Below are positions 12,741 to 25,300 of a DNA stretch of 64,000 bases, piece by piece. This DNA is from Nipponacmea schrenckii (lineage: Eukaryota > Mollusca > Gastropoda > Lottiidae). How positions within the stretch are numbered: the first letter of the stretch is position 1; every line of letters begins with the position of its first letter. The position numbers were made by a program, and so were the translations under genes. Location of the stretch: assembly GCA_030562195.1 (NCBI GenBank), contig CM060203.1, positions 11,732,208-11,796,207 of the forward strand, read 5' to 3'. Below the pieces are notes generated by a model. It made no database searches. It had not been told where the DNA came from and saw only the letters and a program-made list of their open reading frames with translations.

Positions 12741-15700
12741 TCATTTCTTAACAGTGTTATCATCTTTATCATAATCATCCAAAAAATCAAATTCTTTTTC
12801 AATATTTTCTGCATCTGTATTTTCATCTTCTTCATCTTCTTCAATAATGGTGTCATCTGCTGGGTCTGAGATATCAAATGATTCACCATGTGATGTTTTA
12901 GTGTAAGTTACCCTTGCTCCACCTCGGGGTAACATATCAGAAGTGAAAGAAGAATTGTCTTTATCAGGAGATAAGCGTTGTAAAGCATTGTCCATCATAT
13001 TTGTCAGGGTTTGACTCACTAACTGATGAGTAATTAAACCATCACCACCACTGTCACTCATATCAGGAATGCTTAAGTCAGCTAATTGATTCTCATCATC
13101 TGAATCTGATTCATCACCAAAATGTGTTGGAGTGAATTGTATTTTACCAGTTCGTTCGTTAGGTGTTCCTGGTGCCCATTCATCATCCGTCTGGTCTAAG
13201 TCATCAAAAGATGGCATCTGATCAATGCTGGGCATTAAATCATCAACGTTTAAATCTCGTTCTAAAAATATTAGAGTCAAAACAGTAGTGGTTAAAATAC
13301 AAAATTAAAATTATCTAAATCACAATTTATTAGGAGAGATGACTAATACAATTTATGCTTGGACAAATATGACTAGAAAAGTTTGAATATAATCAAATAA
13401 ATCTCACCATCATCACTGTTGTCAATGGAAGGCTCTTTAGACAAGCCTGGTGTTGGTACAGAAGATGTACCTCCCTCATCCTCACTATCAGTAATAGCAC
13501 GAGCTAGAGCAGCAGTGGTTTCAGGATCATAACTAGGAATATACTCTTCTTCTTCATCCACTAGAATAGCACTAGGTTCATCACTGAGAGCTTCAATCTG
13601 GTGATCAGTGGTTCCTCTATTCTCTGCTAATTAAAGTAACATTTGTGACAGACATGATTGTCTCTTTTGAAACACTAGCTCATTGTAACTGTGTTTTGAT
13701 TAAGAGAGTTACAGTCCCATTACTACACAACATTTCAAAATAATTGAACAATTTGAATGAGTATCAATGATCAAGTCACTTAAATTAACATTTAGAGAAA
13801 TTGTTTATGGACTAAGATTCAAAATGACTAGCAATCTATCCAGTCTCCAGATGTTACCTACCTGGCTTTGATACTTTGAAATGTTTGAGTTGATAATCTA
13901 ACCACATTAAAGCAGGTTCCATCAATAAATAGGATTTCTTTAGCAAATTATGATAGACAACACAAGGCCATAGTAATACACTAATAACTGAAACGGAGTA
14001 AATAAAGAATACAAAACTATTCTATATCATTTTCCACATAATAAATTAATTCAAGAATATTTATGAGTTTAAGCTAATTAATCAATGCAAAGCATACTTT
14101 GAATACTGATAAACTGTAATAAAAGTTCATAATCTTTCTTCAGAACATCTTTTTCAAAAGCTACCAAGAGCTTGATTTTGGTTACCATAGATTTTAAAAA
14201 TACAGATTTTTATAGAAGTTTTAAGATAATTTAAACAAGTCACATCATTAATTTCATGCTTTCCATTCTTAATAAACACAAATCTTAAACAAAGAAAATA
14301 GGAAAGATACAAACCTAGTGTGTACATTAATGTCAGGCCAGAAACACAGCGACTCACTAAATATAGTGTGGTAAATAATGAACAAGCAAAAAAACAAAAC
14401 TGAAAAAGATTTCAACTGTAGAATAGCAAGTGATGATCTTAAAAAAAAAACTGCCAAATATATGAGAACTAACAATATACCGGTATGCGTTTTTGTCAAT
14501 AAAATAGAGTCAATTTGAAAAAATGCAAGAATGTCAATATAGGGAGTAACCCTTGTTTGTGGAACATTTCATTACAAATATTACAAATTGCTATACTGTA
14601 GATAGGCACCCATTTCTAATCCTGACACAGTCAAGACCTTTGCTATTCAAAATATTCTAAGCATATATATAACTTTATATAACTTACCTTTTGAGGATGT
14701 TGGCGCCTGAATAACCTCCATTTTCTGAGAGTACTTTGTGTACAGTACAAAGCTTGAGCAATGTAATGAGAAATTTCAGGTGTACTTAATAATCGAGGAT
14801 GAACTGGAGTCCAACTAGAAAAGATACAGCTCAATTAAAGTTAAAATATATTAAAATATTACAATTGACAGACTGTACAGAATAAGTCAATGGAACTTTC
14901 AGATATAATGCTTTCCTACTTTTGTTGTTAAATTTGATTTTGACATTTATTATATTAAAAAAAAATCAAAATAAAATAATTAATGACATATACCATACTA
15001 ATATTAAGCAAAACTTGGATAAAAAACTTTCTAAATTCTTCCTAACTACCAGCTGCTTAAACAGACTTTTTAAAAAGTTTATTAATATTTTGTTGGGAGA
15101 AATCAAGTAGGCCTATATATACATGTATGACACCTATAACAATGAGAAGTATTATAAAAACTGATATGCATGATGAAAATCAATACTTACTCATCTTTAT
15201 CTTCAGGCACTGTTGGTGGAACTACAATAAAAATAATAATAATCGGGTTCTTTAAAGTGTATGTACAATAACTGGCAATAAATACAGGTTTGGCCTATTT
15301 TCCAATGCATAAAAGGCTTTGCATGTTGAAAAAAAATGTGTCATGGCATTTAAGGTTTTAAAAAGAGTGCTTACCTCTTATTTCAGGCCATATTTGTTTT
15401 TTCCAGGTATCTATACAGAATATTATAATCAAAGTTATTGATATCAGGTAGTAAATTTGAGATGATATATAAGCTAACAACCTGAAATATAACATAACAG
15501 GCTCAGAAAGATAGGTTCATTTGGAAGTCAGAATGGCTTTTATTCAATGTTCTTCATTGCTATTTCTGGATTCTTATCTCTTAATTTGTACACTAAATTC
15601 AACATTTGTTGGTGAATATTGACATTTGTTTCAAATATCATAACAGTTTCAAAAAAGAACATTCTTTGATAAACATTTGGTTTCCTAATTATCGAAATGA

Positions 15701-16461
15701 ATAATTGATGGAATTCTCACCAAAAATATCCTAAGATACAAATGTGTGTTAGCTAAAGATATCTTCAAATGAAAATTGAAAACACAAAACTCAACCAACA
15801 AATGTTCAAATACACATGTTCAATAACAAATATATATCAAATATAAAAGAAATATATCAAAAATATAGTATAGCCAGACAGACATATCAATCATCCTGTT
15901 TTAAGAAGGGAGGACCACTAACATTTCACTTATATTTGGAACCATAGGCCTATAATAGTGAATCGAGGTATCTCGATACAACATGCCACGATACATACAC
16001 AATATAATTCATTATAGAGATGACAAATTTTTTATTTATTTTTTTAAATTTTGGGACTGATGCTGTTTTCAAAGTGATGTACTGAAAGTAATTTTCCACA
16101 TTATAGCAAAATGGCCTAACAGCATCAGTGACTAACTACATGTCTTGTCTCCACTTTGCTAATTGCTTTGGGACTTACAATTTCAATTCCATTACACATT
16201 GTGACAATTTATACAGCCTAGAGATGTGGGTAGGCTTACTAATTTACAAGCATGTAAAGAGTTTTATAAAAGCAAAGTGGAATCTCACCAAAATGACAAG
16301 TGCACTACAGTGAAGAGAAGGGCACTTTTCTTAGGATTTTCCCACACTAGCAAACTTTGAAGGCTTAAAACCATGGGTTCTATAGGACTTAAGGTGTCAG
16401 CAACCCATTTTTCCTTTATTCTGACATTTCTTTCAATTTCTGCCTGCTGTTGGGCCTCCAT
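12741..16461 (-). CDS. RETREG: Reticulophagy regulator (FAM134/RETREG family)
   Basis: Eight exons on the minus strand: 16461-16289, 15481-15375, 15221-15191, 14814-14688, 14399-14315, 13987-13862, 13626-13408, 13261-12741. They sum to 1389 nt (462 aa), close to mammalian RETREG3. The family is known as ER-phagy receptors that bend ER membrane through a reticulon-homology domain and bind LC3/GABARAP. Seen here: an N-terminal [16 protein letters not shown] block; a first hydrophobic hairpin ([20 protein letters not shown]); the conserved [29 protein letters not shown] matching the family's 'LLSVPEL' block; and a second hydrophobic pair (exons 5-6, ending [12 protein letters not shown]). A long acidic disordered tail follows, with a LIR-like core [11 protein letters not shown] about 16 residues from the end. 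Start: first ATG, only 344 bp from the gamma-tubulin ATG. I cannot say which paralogue (RETREG1-3); a single pro-orthologue is likely. Confidence 0.9.
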
Positions 16462-16805
16462 ATTTTACTATCTTTCGATGAATTTTGGAAACATTCCTTC
16501 ACAGTCGTAAATTATCTTCAATATTTTTGTTTTGATATGACGTCATCAATTCCGCGGAAATCTGATTTTTATCTGAAATAATCTTTTTAGAGTTTTATTT
16601 AACTACTTTAATTTCGTTATCCTTTCTGGATAGAAGTAAAAGAAAATACTGTCAAAAATATTATATTTTGTCTCTAATATAATAACATTTTGCCTCGGTA
16701 CTAGCATCTCTCAGTTTGTTTATTTCCGTATTGTTTACCGCCGTTTTCAAGAATTGACAAGTCTACGAAGTTATTTGTTGGATCGAAAAATATCAAGTCG
16801 TCAAG
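16462..16805. promoter_or_regulatory. Bidirectional promoter, RETREG / gamma-tubulin
   Basis: Start codons of two divergent genes are 344 bp apart, so both 5' UTRs and core promoters must share this interval, unless untranslated first exons lie elsewhere. It is richer in CG dinucleotides than the flanking DNA (tgacgtca, ccgcgg, taccgccg). No clear TATA box. The arrangement is seen directly; shared regulation is inference. Confidence 0.65.
16538..16545. promoter_or_regulatory. CRE/ATF palindrome TGACGTCA
   Basis: Perfect 8-bp cAMP-response/ATF element within the bidirectional promoter, followed 6 bp later by ccgcgg. ATF/CREB-type bZIP factors bind this motif. ATF4-type control would suit an ER-phagy gene, but no binding is shown here. 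Confidence 0.45.
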
Positions 16806-19800
16806 ATGCCTAGAGAAATCATAACTCTTCAGCTCGGACAATGTGGCAATCAAAGTACTATTCGCTTATTTCATTCTCATTGATTAGAATCTATTTCCCT
16901 TCCTCTCAAACGTCCCCATTCCCACTCGCATGTCATTGACATTAGCTTCAACTCAAGTTTAATTTGAATGAATAATTAAATGAGAACAATTAAATAAGAA
17001 CTATATCTAGTTTATGATTTATTTTTTAGTATTTAGTTAATGGCTGTATATTTACCCAGTTAGGTCACCTTACAGTTACATATCATACTCATAAAAAAAG
17101 TATATAAAGTGTGGCCATGACATTTTTCTTTTCCATATTACACCCAACATTGACACAAAACAAATACTATAAATTCCAATCAGATTGAAGCACCTTGAAT
17201 TGATTTCTTTGAGCGATAATAAAATGTTCTCAGGCTGCATTTAAACAATTAATGTCTAACATCTTTTATAGAAATTCAGATAATTAATAACACAGAAGAA
17301 CTTGCAAGTTTCTTTTATTTAAAAACAAAAATGTGAGAAAAATATTTTTTAACATAATTTTGTTTATTTCAGTTGGTATGGAGTTCTGGAAACAACTATG
17401 TGCAGAACATGGCATCAGTCCTGGTAAGTTTATTTAGTCACAGGCCGAAATTCAGGGATATCTACTTAACCAGTCAGGTTTGGCTATTTTCTTGATATTA
17501 TGGATAGTAAGCTCACTAAATTTAAAATATCTTTTTTTTTAACTGATATTTGTTCATATATATATTTTCTTTTTTGTAATAGAGGGGATGTTAGAAGATT
17601 ATGCTACTGAAGGAACAGATAGAAAAGATGTCTTCTTTTATCAGGTATACATAATTTGGATGTTGGATGTCACTTAGAAATTGTATAATTGTTGTGAAAA
17701 AGTTTTTCTCTTTTTTATTAGGTTGTGAATGTGATAGACTAGATGTGCCAATTATACATGATAAAAATTATTAAATGTCAGACTTTGATAATTGAGACAT
17801 TTCTTAGCACAGTAAGACAGTTTCGGTTCCTGTTCCAGTATAAGACAAAACTCATGGTATTTGCCTCCTGTTGTACATTAATATCGTATACTAAAAAGCC
17901 TGAGCTTTCATAGTTTAAGATGGAAACAATGACATAATCTATTATACTGTAGGCTGATGATGACCACTACATACCAAGATCTGTATTATTAGATCTAGAA
18001 CCTAGAGTTATAAATCACATTATGAACTCACCATATGCTAATTTGTATAACCCAGAGAATGTTTATTTATCTAAACATGGTGGTGGAGCTGGTAATAATT
18101 GGGCTAGCGGATATTCACAGGTAGGTAAATTATATATATGATTCAGTTTTTTTAGTGCAATTCACTAAATGTTTTTTATGAACAATTTATAAGAAGATGC
18201 CCTTTTAACACTTTACCATACTTCAATAATGATTTGAATGCCATTTAGAAGCTTGGAGAATCCCATAATTATTATTGTGTGCTTATATATATATACTTCA
18301 ATGAATTATGTTGTCAGAACTCAAAAACCAAACCCCTTACAATTCCTGTCCAGTTTTTACCATGTATGATTATGTTTTAAGGGAGAAAGACTTTATGAGG
18401 AAGTTTTTGACATCATTGATAGAGAAGCTGATGGTAGTGATAGTCTAGAAGGTTTTGTTATCTGTCACTCTATTGCTGGTGGTACTGGTTCTGGTATGGG
18501 ATCCTACATCTTAGAGCGACTGAATGACAGGTAAACCCTGATACGTAACTTTGATGGCCTTGTTTGGATACTTTATGTCAATCCTAACATAGGGTATAAC
18601 TGTATTGTTCTGCATTTTCTTGACCAGAATTTTTAATTTCAATCAGGTCCTGGATATCAAATCAATAAAGTGTTTGTATATTTGGCTTCAGCTACACATA
18701 TAATGTATTCTCTTCTTATTAAGTTCTGAGAAATTCATGCAGCCTGTAAGTTTGAAAGTGTTTCTTTTACCTTTTCAAAAAAATTACTTGTTTTCCATGA
18801 ATAATTATCTGAATAATGTGACCCTCTTTAATAAAGGTTTCCTAAGAAGTTGATACAGACGTATTCAGTATTTCCTAATATAGATGAAGTTAGTGATGTA
18901 GTTGTTCAACCATATAATTCAATTTTAACATTAAAACGTCTAACTCAAAATGCTGATTGTGTGGTAAGTTCAGATACATTCTGCAAATAGTTTAATAATG
19001 AAGTTAACCCTACAGTATCTTATAAATATAGAACTCTTTTACTTTTTTGTTTATTTATAAAAGCTTGTAAAGAATAGATGAAAACTTAGAGAAAAGAATA
19101 TCATATTCTGTTAATGCAAGAAAAGATATCATATATGTTCAATCTACCAAGCCATAACTGTTTCTATTTTTGATATAGGTAGTTCTAGATAATACCGCTT
19201 TAAATCGTATTGCTGCTGATAGATTACATATAGACACACCTACATTTGGGCAGGTCAATCAGTTGGTGAGTTATATTATAGACCTTCAGATACAATAATC
19301 ATTATACTGCATCAAATTGTAGAATTGTAGGATAGCCTCTAAAAAATTGTTTGAGTTTGATTCTGTACCATCAAGGCTTTAATGAAATTTTAACTCTAGG
19401 TTTAAAAAAGAGGATGTAAATGCAACTGTTATGGTAAAGATATTACAGTTCTCTGAAATAGATTTTCTGTCTAATACAGGTTTCAACTGTGATGTCAACA
19501 AGTACCACAACTCTTCGTTACCCTGGTTACATGAATAATGATTTAATTGGTTTAATAGCTTCTTTAATTCCAACTCCTAGATTACATTTCTTAATGACTG
19601 GATATACACCTTTAACTACCAGTTCACAGGTAACTTCCCTTTCAGATTTATAAATCTTCCTTGCAGAAGAGTAGGACGTAAAACTGCATTTATTTCATTT
19701 CATATATATCTTCCTATAGTCCAATGTATATGGCTCAGATTTAGTTGCATGTTAAAGCCCTGAAAATGTGCATTGAATAACAAAAACATTACAATCTAGT

Positions 19801-20969
19801 TTGTTGAATTGTAGGTTGCTAGTGTTAGAAAAACAACAGTTTTAGATGTGATGAGAAGGTTACTTCAACCTAAAAATATGATGGTATCAACTCCTGTCCA
19901 TAGACAGGCTAATCACTGTTATATATCTATATTAAATATTATACAAGGAGAAGTTGATCCCACACAGGTCAGTACAGTCAATCAACATTCACCTGGAAGC
20001 TTACTGTTCACTATCATTTACCTTTCAAATTCTCAATTAATTGTTAGATTAATGGTATGTATTATAATAATATGTGGCAGAAGTAGATTCTATTTTAGAA
20101 AAAAGAAACATGTCATTTTTCTAGGTACATAAAAGTTTACAAAGAATAAGAGAAAGAAAATTGGCTCAGTTTATACCATGGGGACCAGCTAGTATACAGG
20201 TTGCCTTGTCTCGTAAATCACCCTACGTACAAACATCACATCGTGTTAGTGGTCTAATGTTAGCTAATCATACCAGTATATGTTCAGTAAGTTTTTCTCT
20301 ATATTTTTTATTTTCATCCAAAGTAGGTAAGCTTATGTTTTCACTTGAAAATGTCAAACCATGTCTCACACATGGATATTGATAGTGAATGGTGAACAAG
20401 AAAGTTGCTACTGCAAAATTTAAAGTTATATTTGAAGTGATTTGAGCTCCATGATCTAAACTACATTAAGTACCTAAGGTACATAAGACAACTTATCCTG
20501 TGCTCTGTTTGTAGTTATTTGAAAGAGCTTTAAGACAATTTGATAAACTACGTAAAAGAGAGGCGTTTATGGATCAGTTTCGTAAAGAGAGGATGTTTCA
20601 AGATAGTTTAGATGAATTTGATGATTCAAGAGAAGTGTTACAACAGTTAATAGATGAGTATCAGTCAGCTACTACTCCAGAATATCTATCCTTGGGAACA
20701 CAGAAGGTAGGATTAACATCAAGTAATTCAGTTGTCTTTGTTTTAGAGGAGGTTAGGTTAGGTTTGCTTTGGACATATTGTTTATCTCTTAGCACCCGAC
20801 TTTTGTAAGTTGCTGTATGTTCAGTAAGAGTGTCATTTGCAGCAATGATTTGAGATAATTGACATTATTGTAGTTTCTACACAGCATCGAGATCCAGCTT
20901 GCTATTATGACATCAATTAAGTTTCAAATTATATATTGTTTTGTATTTTTTTAGGCTGCATCAGCATGA
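16806..20969 (+). CDS. TUBG1: Gamma-tubulin
   Basis: Twelve exons: 16806-16854, 17373-17423, 17583-17644, 17953-18120, 18382-18530, 18837-18963, 19179-19265, 19480-19629, 19815-19967, 20125-20286, 20515-20706, 20955-20969. They sum to 1365 nt (454 aa; human 451). It nucleates microtubules at centrosomes within the gamma-tubulin ring complex. The N-terminus is [20 protein letters not shown]. Gamma-specific stretches are [20 protein letters not shown] and [20 protein letters not shown]. The GTP-binding tubulin signature is present as [10 protein letters not shown]. Later blocks include [24 protein letters not shown] and [20 protein letters not shown]. The last exon encodes only AASA and the stop. 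The match runs the full length with no broken exon. Confidence 0.97.
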
Positions 20970-22348
20970 AAGTAAAATCTAGTGAATTTCTGTGATACGC
21001 AATTGAAGGATTATGAAGATTAATTTGTGGAGATAATGGTTTGATATCTATAGGTTATATTTGTACTGACTGACATATAAACTCACATCTGCGTTATACA
21101 GGTTATATTTGTACAAAGGCCTTCCATTTCATGTGATTTCAATCAAAAAAATTTACTACAATATCTAACCTTCATTAATGTATGGTTGTAGTGACTGGTA
21201 ACATAATCTGTTATGATATTGGGTTAAAGGTGGATAGCTGGCTGCTAGAAAATGTAATATGACAGCAATAATATAATTTCTTTTACATCAATAGTTAATA
21301 AATTTTGACTCAACTTGCCTACTATATACAAAAGATTGTCACTGTTTTGAAAATCATGCAATGAAACCTGTTGACATTATTTTATCTTTACAATCCACGG
21401 TATTATTTTACCTTTGATGTCGACCACGATTTTTTCATATATTTACCTGTGGACGAATCTATCGGGGTTAGTAGTAAATAAGAAACATAGTTTGCCTTGG
21501 ATTGTTAGTTAGATATAGACCTCAAATCCCTAGGTTAATATTCGAAAAAGATGTTTTTCGAATATTAACCTCGTATCGGTCTATATAGAACTTGTATATC
21601 TGTAATAATATATAGAAGATAAGTAGAAAACCAGTTGAGGATGCATGGTTTCTTCAATCGGTTAATATAAGGTTTACAAATAAAAGATAAATCATGAATG
21701 ATAAAAGTGCTAATGTTGTTCTGTTGTTATTTCACTGTATAAATTGTAAATAAAATGTTAAAAAAAAAAGATTGTAAACATATTCAACATCTCCTGTCCT
21801 GAGCCTCCAGTCTTGTTTTGATATAATTTTATCACCTCTTACAAAGACGTAGGCAGGGTAATATCTTCCAATGTATGATGTCTAGGAAAATGTGTATTCT
21901 AGGTCAAGCCACAAGTTCGCCTTCTTGACCAATCATTCTTTAGTCTAGTAATATAATTATAGGAATGGAAATTCCTTGCTAGAAGGTAATATAGAAGCAT
22001 TTATCAAATATTGTCCAAAGCCTTTTAGGAGAAATTATTTATTGACAATCTCAACATAGAACCAACAGCAAATTGAGCACAATTTTCATGCTTAAGTCAG
22101 TACTTAAGGCATAATTCACAGGTACACTAATATGCGGCACATCTCCAATTAGTCCCTTTTTGATGTAGGCACACAATTTTTAATCAGTCATTGCTATACT
22201 GTTGCCTCTTCAACTCCGTTTCAGATAAATCATTCATTTATATTTGAATAGATGATCTTTTTATGAGAATATAATTTATTTATGATGCTCTGATTTTTAA
22301 GACAGCTTTAGGAAAGTCAAGTAACCTGTTTAGGCGATCTTGCACATT
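20970..22348. other. Convergent 3' flanks of gamma-tubulin and ORC4
   Basis: Non-coding. It contains copy 2 of a dispersed repeat with a perfect hairpin (21387-21595). An AATAAA at 21749-21754, just before an A-run, could end the gamma-tubulin transcript about 790 bp after its stop. Nothing else recognised. Confidence 0.5.
21387..21595. repeat. Dispersed repeat, copy 2, with hairpin
   Basis: Second copy of the repeat at 11515-11725, in the same orientation. It includes a perfect 17-bp stem with a 4-base loop: ggttaatattcgaaaaa (21533-21549), gatg, then its reverse complement (21554-21570). An outer pair, tatagacc / ggtctata, flanks the hairpin. Confidence 0.8.
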
Positions 22349-25300
22349 TTAAATCAAAGCACTGGTAGCCCATTGTTTGACCTCAGTAGGACAATTAGGA
22401 TATTTCTGTAAAGCATCTATTATCTGTGTAGGATGTATTAGCAAGGACATTAATCTATATTCTTTCTGTATTCTACTACCACCACTATCTAAATTCTTTA
22501 TTAACTCTAAAGCCATCAGATGTTCAAATGCCTTGAAATTAAAATGACAGTTTATAACAATGAAGTATCCATTTCAAATATGAAAATAAATTTCAACATA
22601 TCCTGAGTTAATCTGATTTTTTTGCTAAAGATTTTTAAATTTCAATAATAATTAGCATAAGCTAGTAAACAAAATATGAGATGCCTCATAATAGAACTTT
22701 TGTAAAATTAATATATGATGGCCTGCCAGCACATTAAAACATCAGATAGGATCATTTCTTATTGGTCAAAATTTAATTTATAAACAAACCTTAAGAACAA
22801 CTGGTTTTTCAAATATTTGCATTCCTGACTTTCTTTTAGCAAATTTCAAATATTCTGAAATTGAAACAATTATACAACAAAATGTTTACACTTTATTATA
22901 AAAAAGGTGACAAGTTCAGTTCTCTTCAGAATACCTATTAAATGAAAGAGATTTTAATGAGGTTTTCTAAAAAAAAGAATTATGAGAGCACCATTCCAAT
23001 TTTTTATCAGTAGTTTGCAATTCTATTAAACATAAGCATTTTAATTTTTTCAGAATTTAAATCCCACAATTGTTAAACAATCTGTATATACCACTGCCTT
23101 GCCTTAATTTCACACCACAGTATTTCCTAGTATATATTCCAGAAAGAAATGGCATTTAAGATCATTTTTCAATCCAAAAAGAAATGTTCTCACCACTGTA
23201 TACCATTTCAAAATTAAAAGGTTCTCCTTCATAAATATCTGTTAAATGTTTCATACTTATTATTAAACATAATTCTAATATAGATATACCTACAACAGAT
23301 TATATATAACATTATAAAACATAACCAAAATTATAATGTCAAATTTGTGTCAACAAGTATGTTTTCACAGCCTACATTCCAATACAATCATTCTAAAAGG
23401 TTTAATAACAACAACACAGTTGTGGACTCTCAACTACTAAACCAGCAACACAGAATCATCAAAATACCAACTATTACATAGTTTGCGATATCAGCATTTA
23501 CCAACCACCCTGAATTTGTGCCAGCATCATGACCATGGTTAATGTAATAATTTCCAAGTCAGGTTTAAAGCAACAATTTTCTAACCAGAAGTATATAAAT
23601 GTTAAAAACTTTATACAATGTACTGTTATATATACATATTAATGTGCTAGTTATCTCTTACCATGTAACATTGCAGCTTTACAATCTGTAGTTATCTGTT
23701 TAAAGGAATCCACTATACCAGAGGTAGTCAATGTTGGGTTTAACTCAGAGAGTTTACAAACTGGATCTATCTTAAAAATAAACGAACAAATCTCTCCAAT
23801 ATATAAATCAAATCATTTGAATGATGATTTGAACATATATTTATTTGCCTTAAATTGTCTTGACAGACTGACCCATGTGAAAGTATAAATATAGTATAAA
23901 CCTACATGTGAAGAAACATGACCCACAAAAATACCTACCAGCAATGTTCGTAAACCACGAACATCTTTATTTAAATGGTACTGTCTTTTTAAAACATCTT
24001 GTACAACAGATTCTTCTAGTAATTCCTGAAACACATTGAAAATCATGACACAAATTAATACATAAGTTTCATGCCAAATTGCCAAATAAAATTCTTAAAA
24101 ATATATTGTTGTATAATAACCAATAAAATAATTGAAACATGTATTTCATAGGTTTTTGAACAGTTCTTCTTACAAGTATCTGGAGATGGTACATTAGGTA
24201 TTTTATATACTTACATCAATATGTGAGTTCCAGATCTGAGCATAAGATTCATGTATAAAATCTAGAGGTAAATAAAGCAGGTTTCTACACACTTGGCAAT
24301 AGTCTTGGAATGTTAAATTATTAAAAACATGAACTTGTCTATGAGAAAACCTGGATTTTACTCTTTTTTCTAATAACTCTATAACATCCTACAATAGAAA
24401 CAATTCATTTTTCAATAACAATATTGTAGGTTCCAACACTTTCAAATTTTATACATTATCCCATAATTGAACAAGTGGTTGCCTAGCAAGATATGCCCAC
24501 TTTAAAATATATTTTCTGTTTTAACACAGGCACAAACTCTAAGATTATTTAAGTCTAATCCAAGTTCTCGTCAATATAAATGTTCACACCAAATTTCATT
24601 AAAATCAGATGAAAACTGTACTGTCTATCGCAATCACAAGCTGCGTTTTGACCAAGTCAAGTGCAATAACTCAAAAACAGTATATCTAAATGTCAATTTC
24701 AAACTTGACCAAGATGACATCAACTTCAAAGATCACACCAAATCTCATTCCAATCAAATGAAAACTGTTGTCTCTATCGTGTTCACAAGTCTATTTCGAT
24801 GCAATTTGACTTAGTCAAGGCCGATAACTCAAAAAACGTACCCAAAAATCGTCACGATCAAACTTTTCCAAGATTACATCAATATGATTGATAACACCAG
24901 ATTTCATTCAAATCAAATGGAAATTGTGATCTCTATTGCGTTCACAAGCCAATTTTGAGACGTTTTGACTAAGTCAAGTGCAATAACTCAAAAACCATTC
25001 ATCAAAAAATCGCCAATTTCGAACTGGTCCAAGATATCATCAATATAAATGATCACAGCAAGTTTCATTCAAATCTGATGAAAACTGTAGTCTCTATCGC
25101 GTTCACAAGATAATTTTGACGCGCTTTGGCGAAGTCAAGTGCAATAACTCAAAAACTGTTCATCGAAAAAATGCCAATTTCGAACTTGTAGGAGATCTCA
25201 TCAATATTAATGATCACAGAAAGTTTCATTTAAATCCGATGAAAACTGTAGTCTCTATCGCGTTCACAAGCCAATTTTGACGCGTTTTGGCTAAGTCAAG

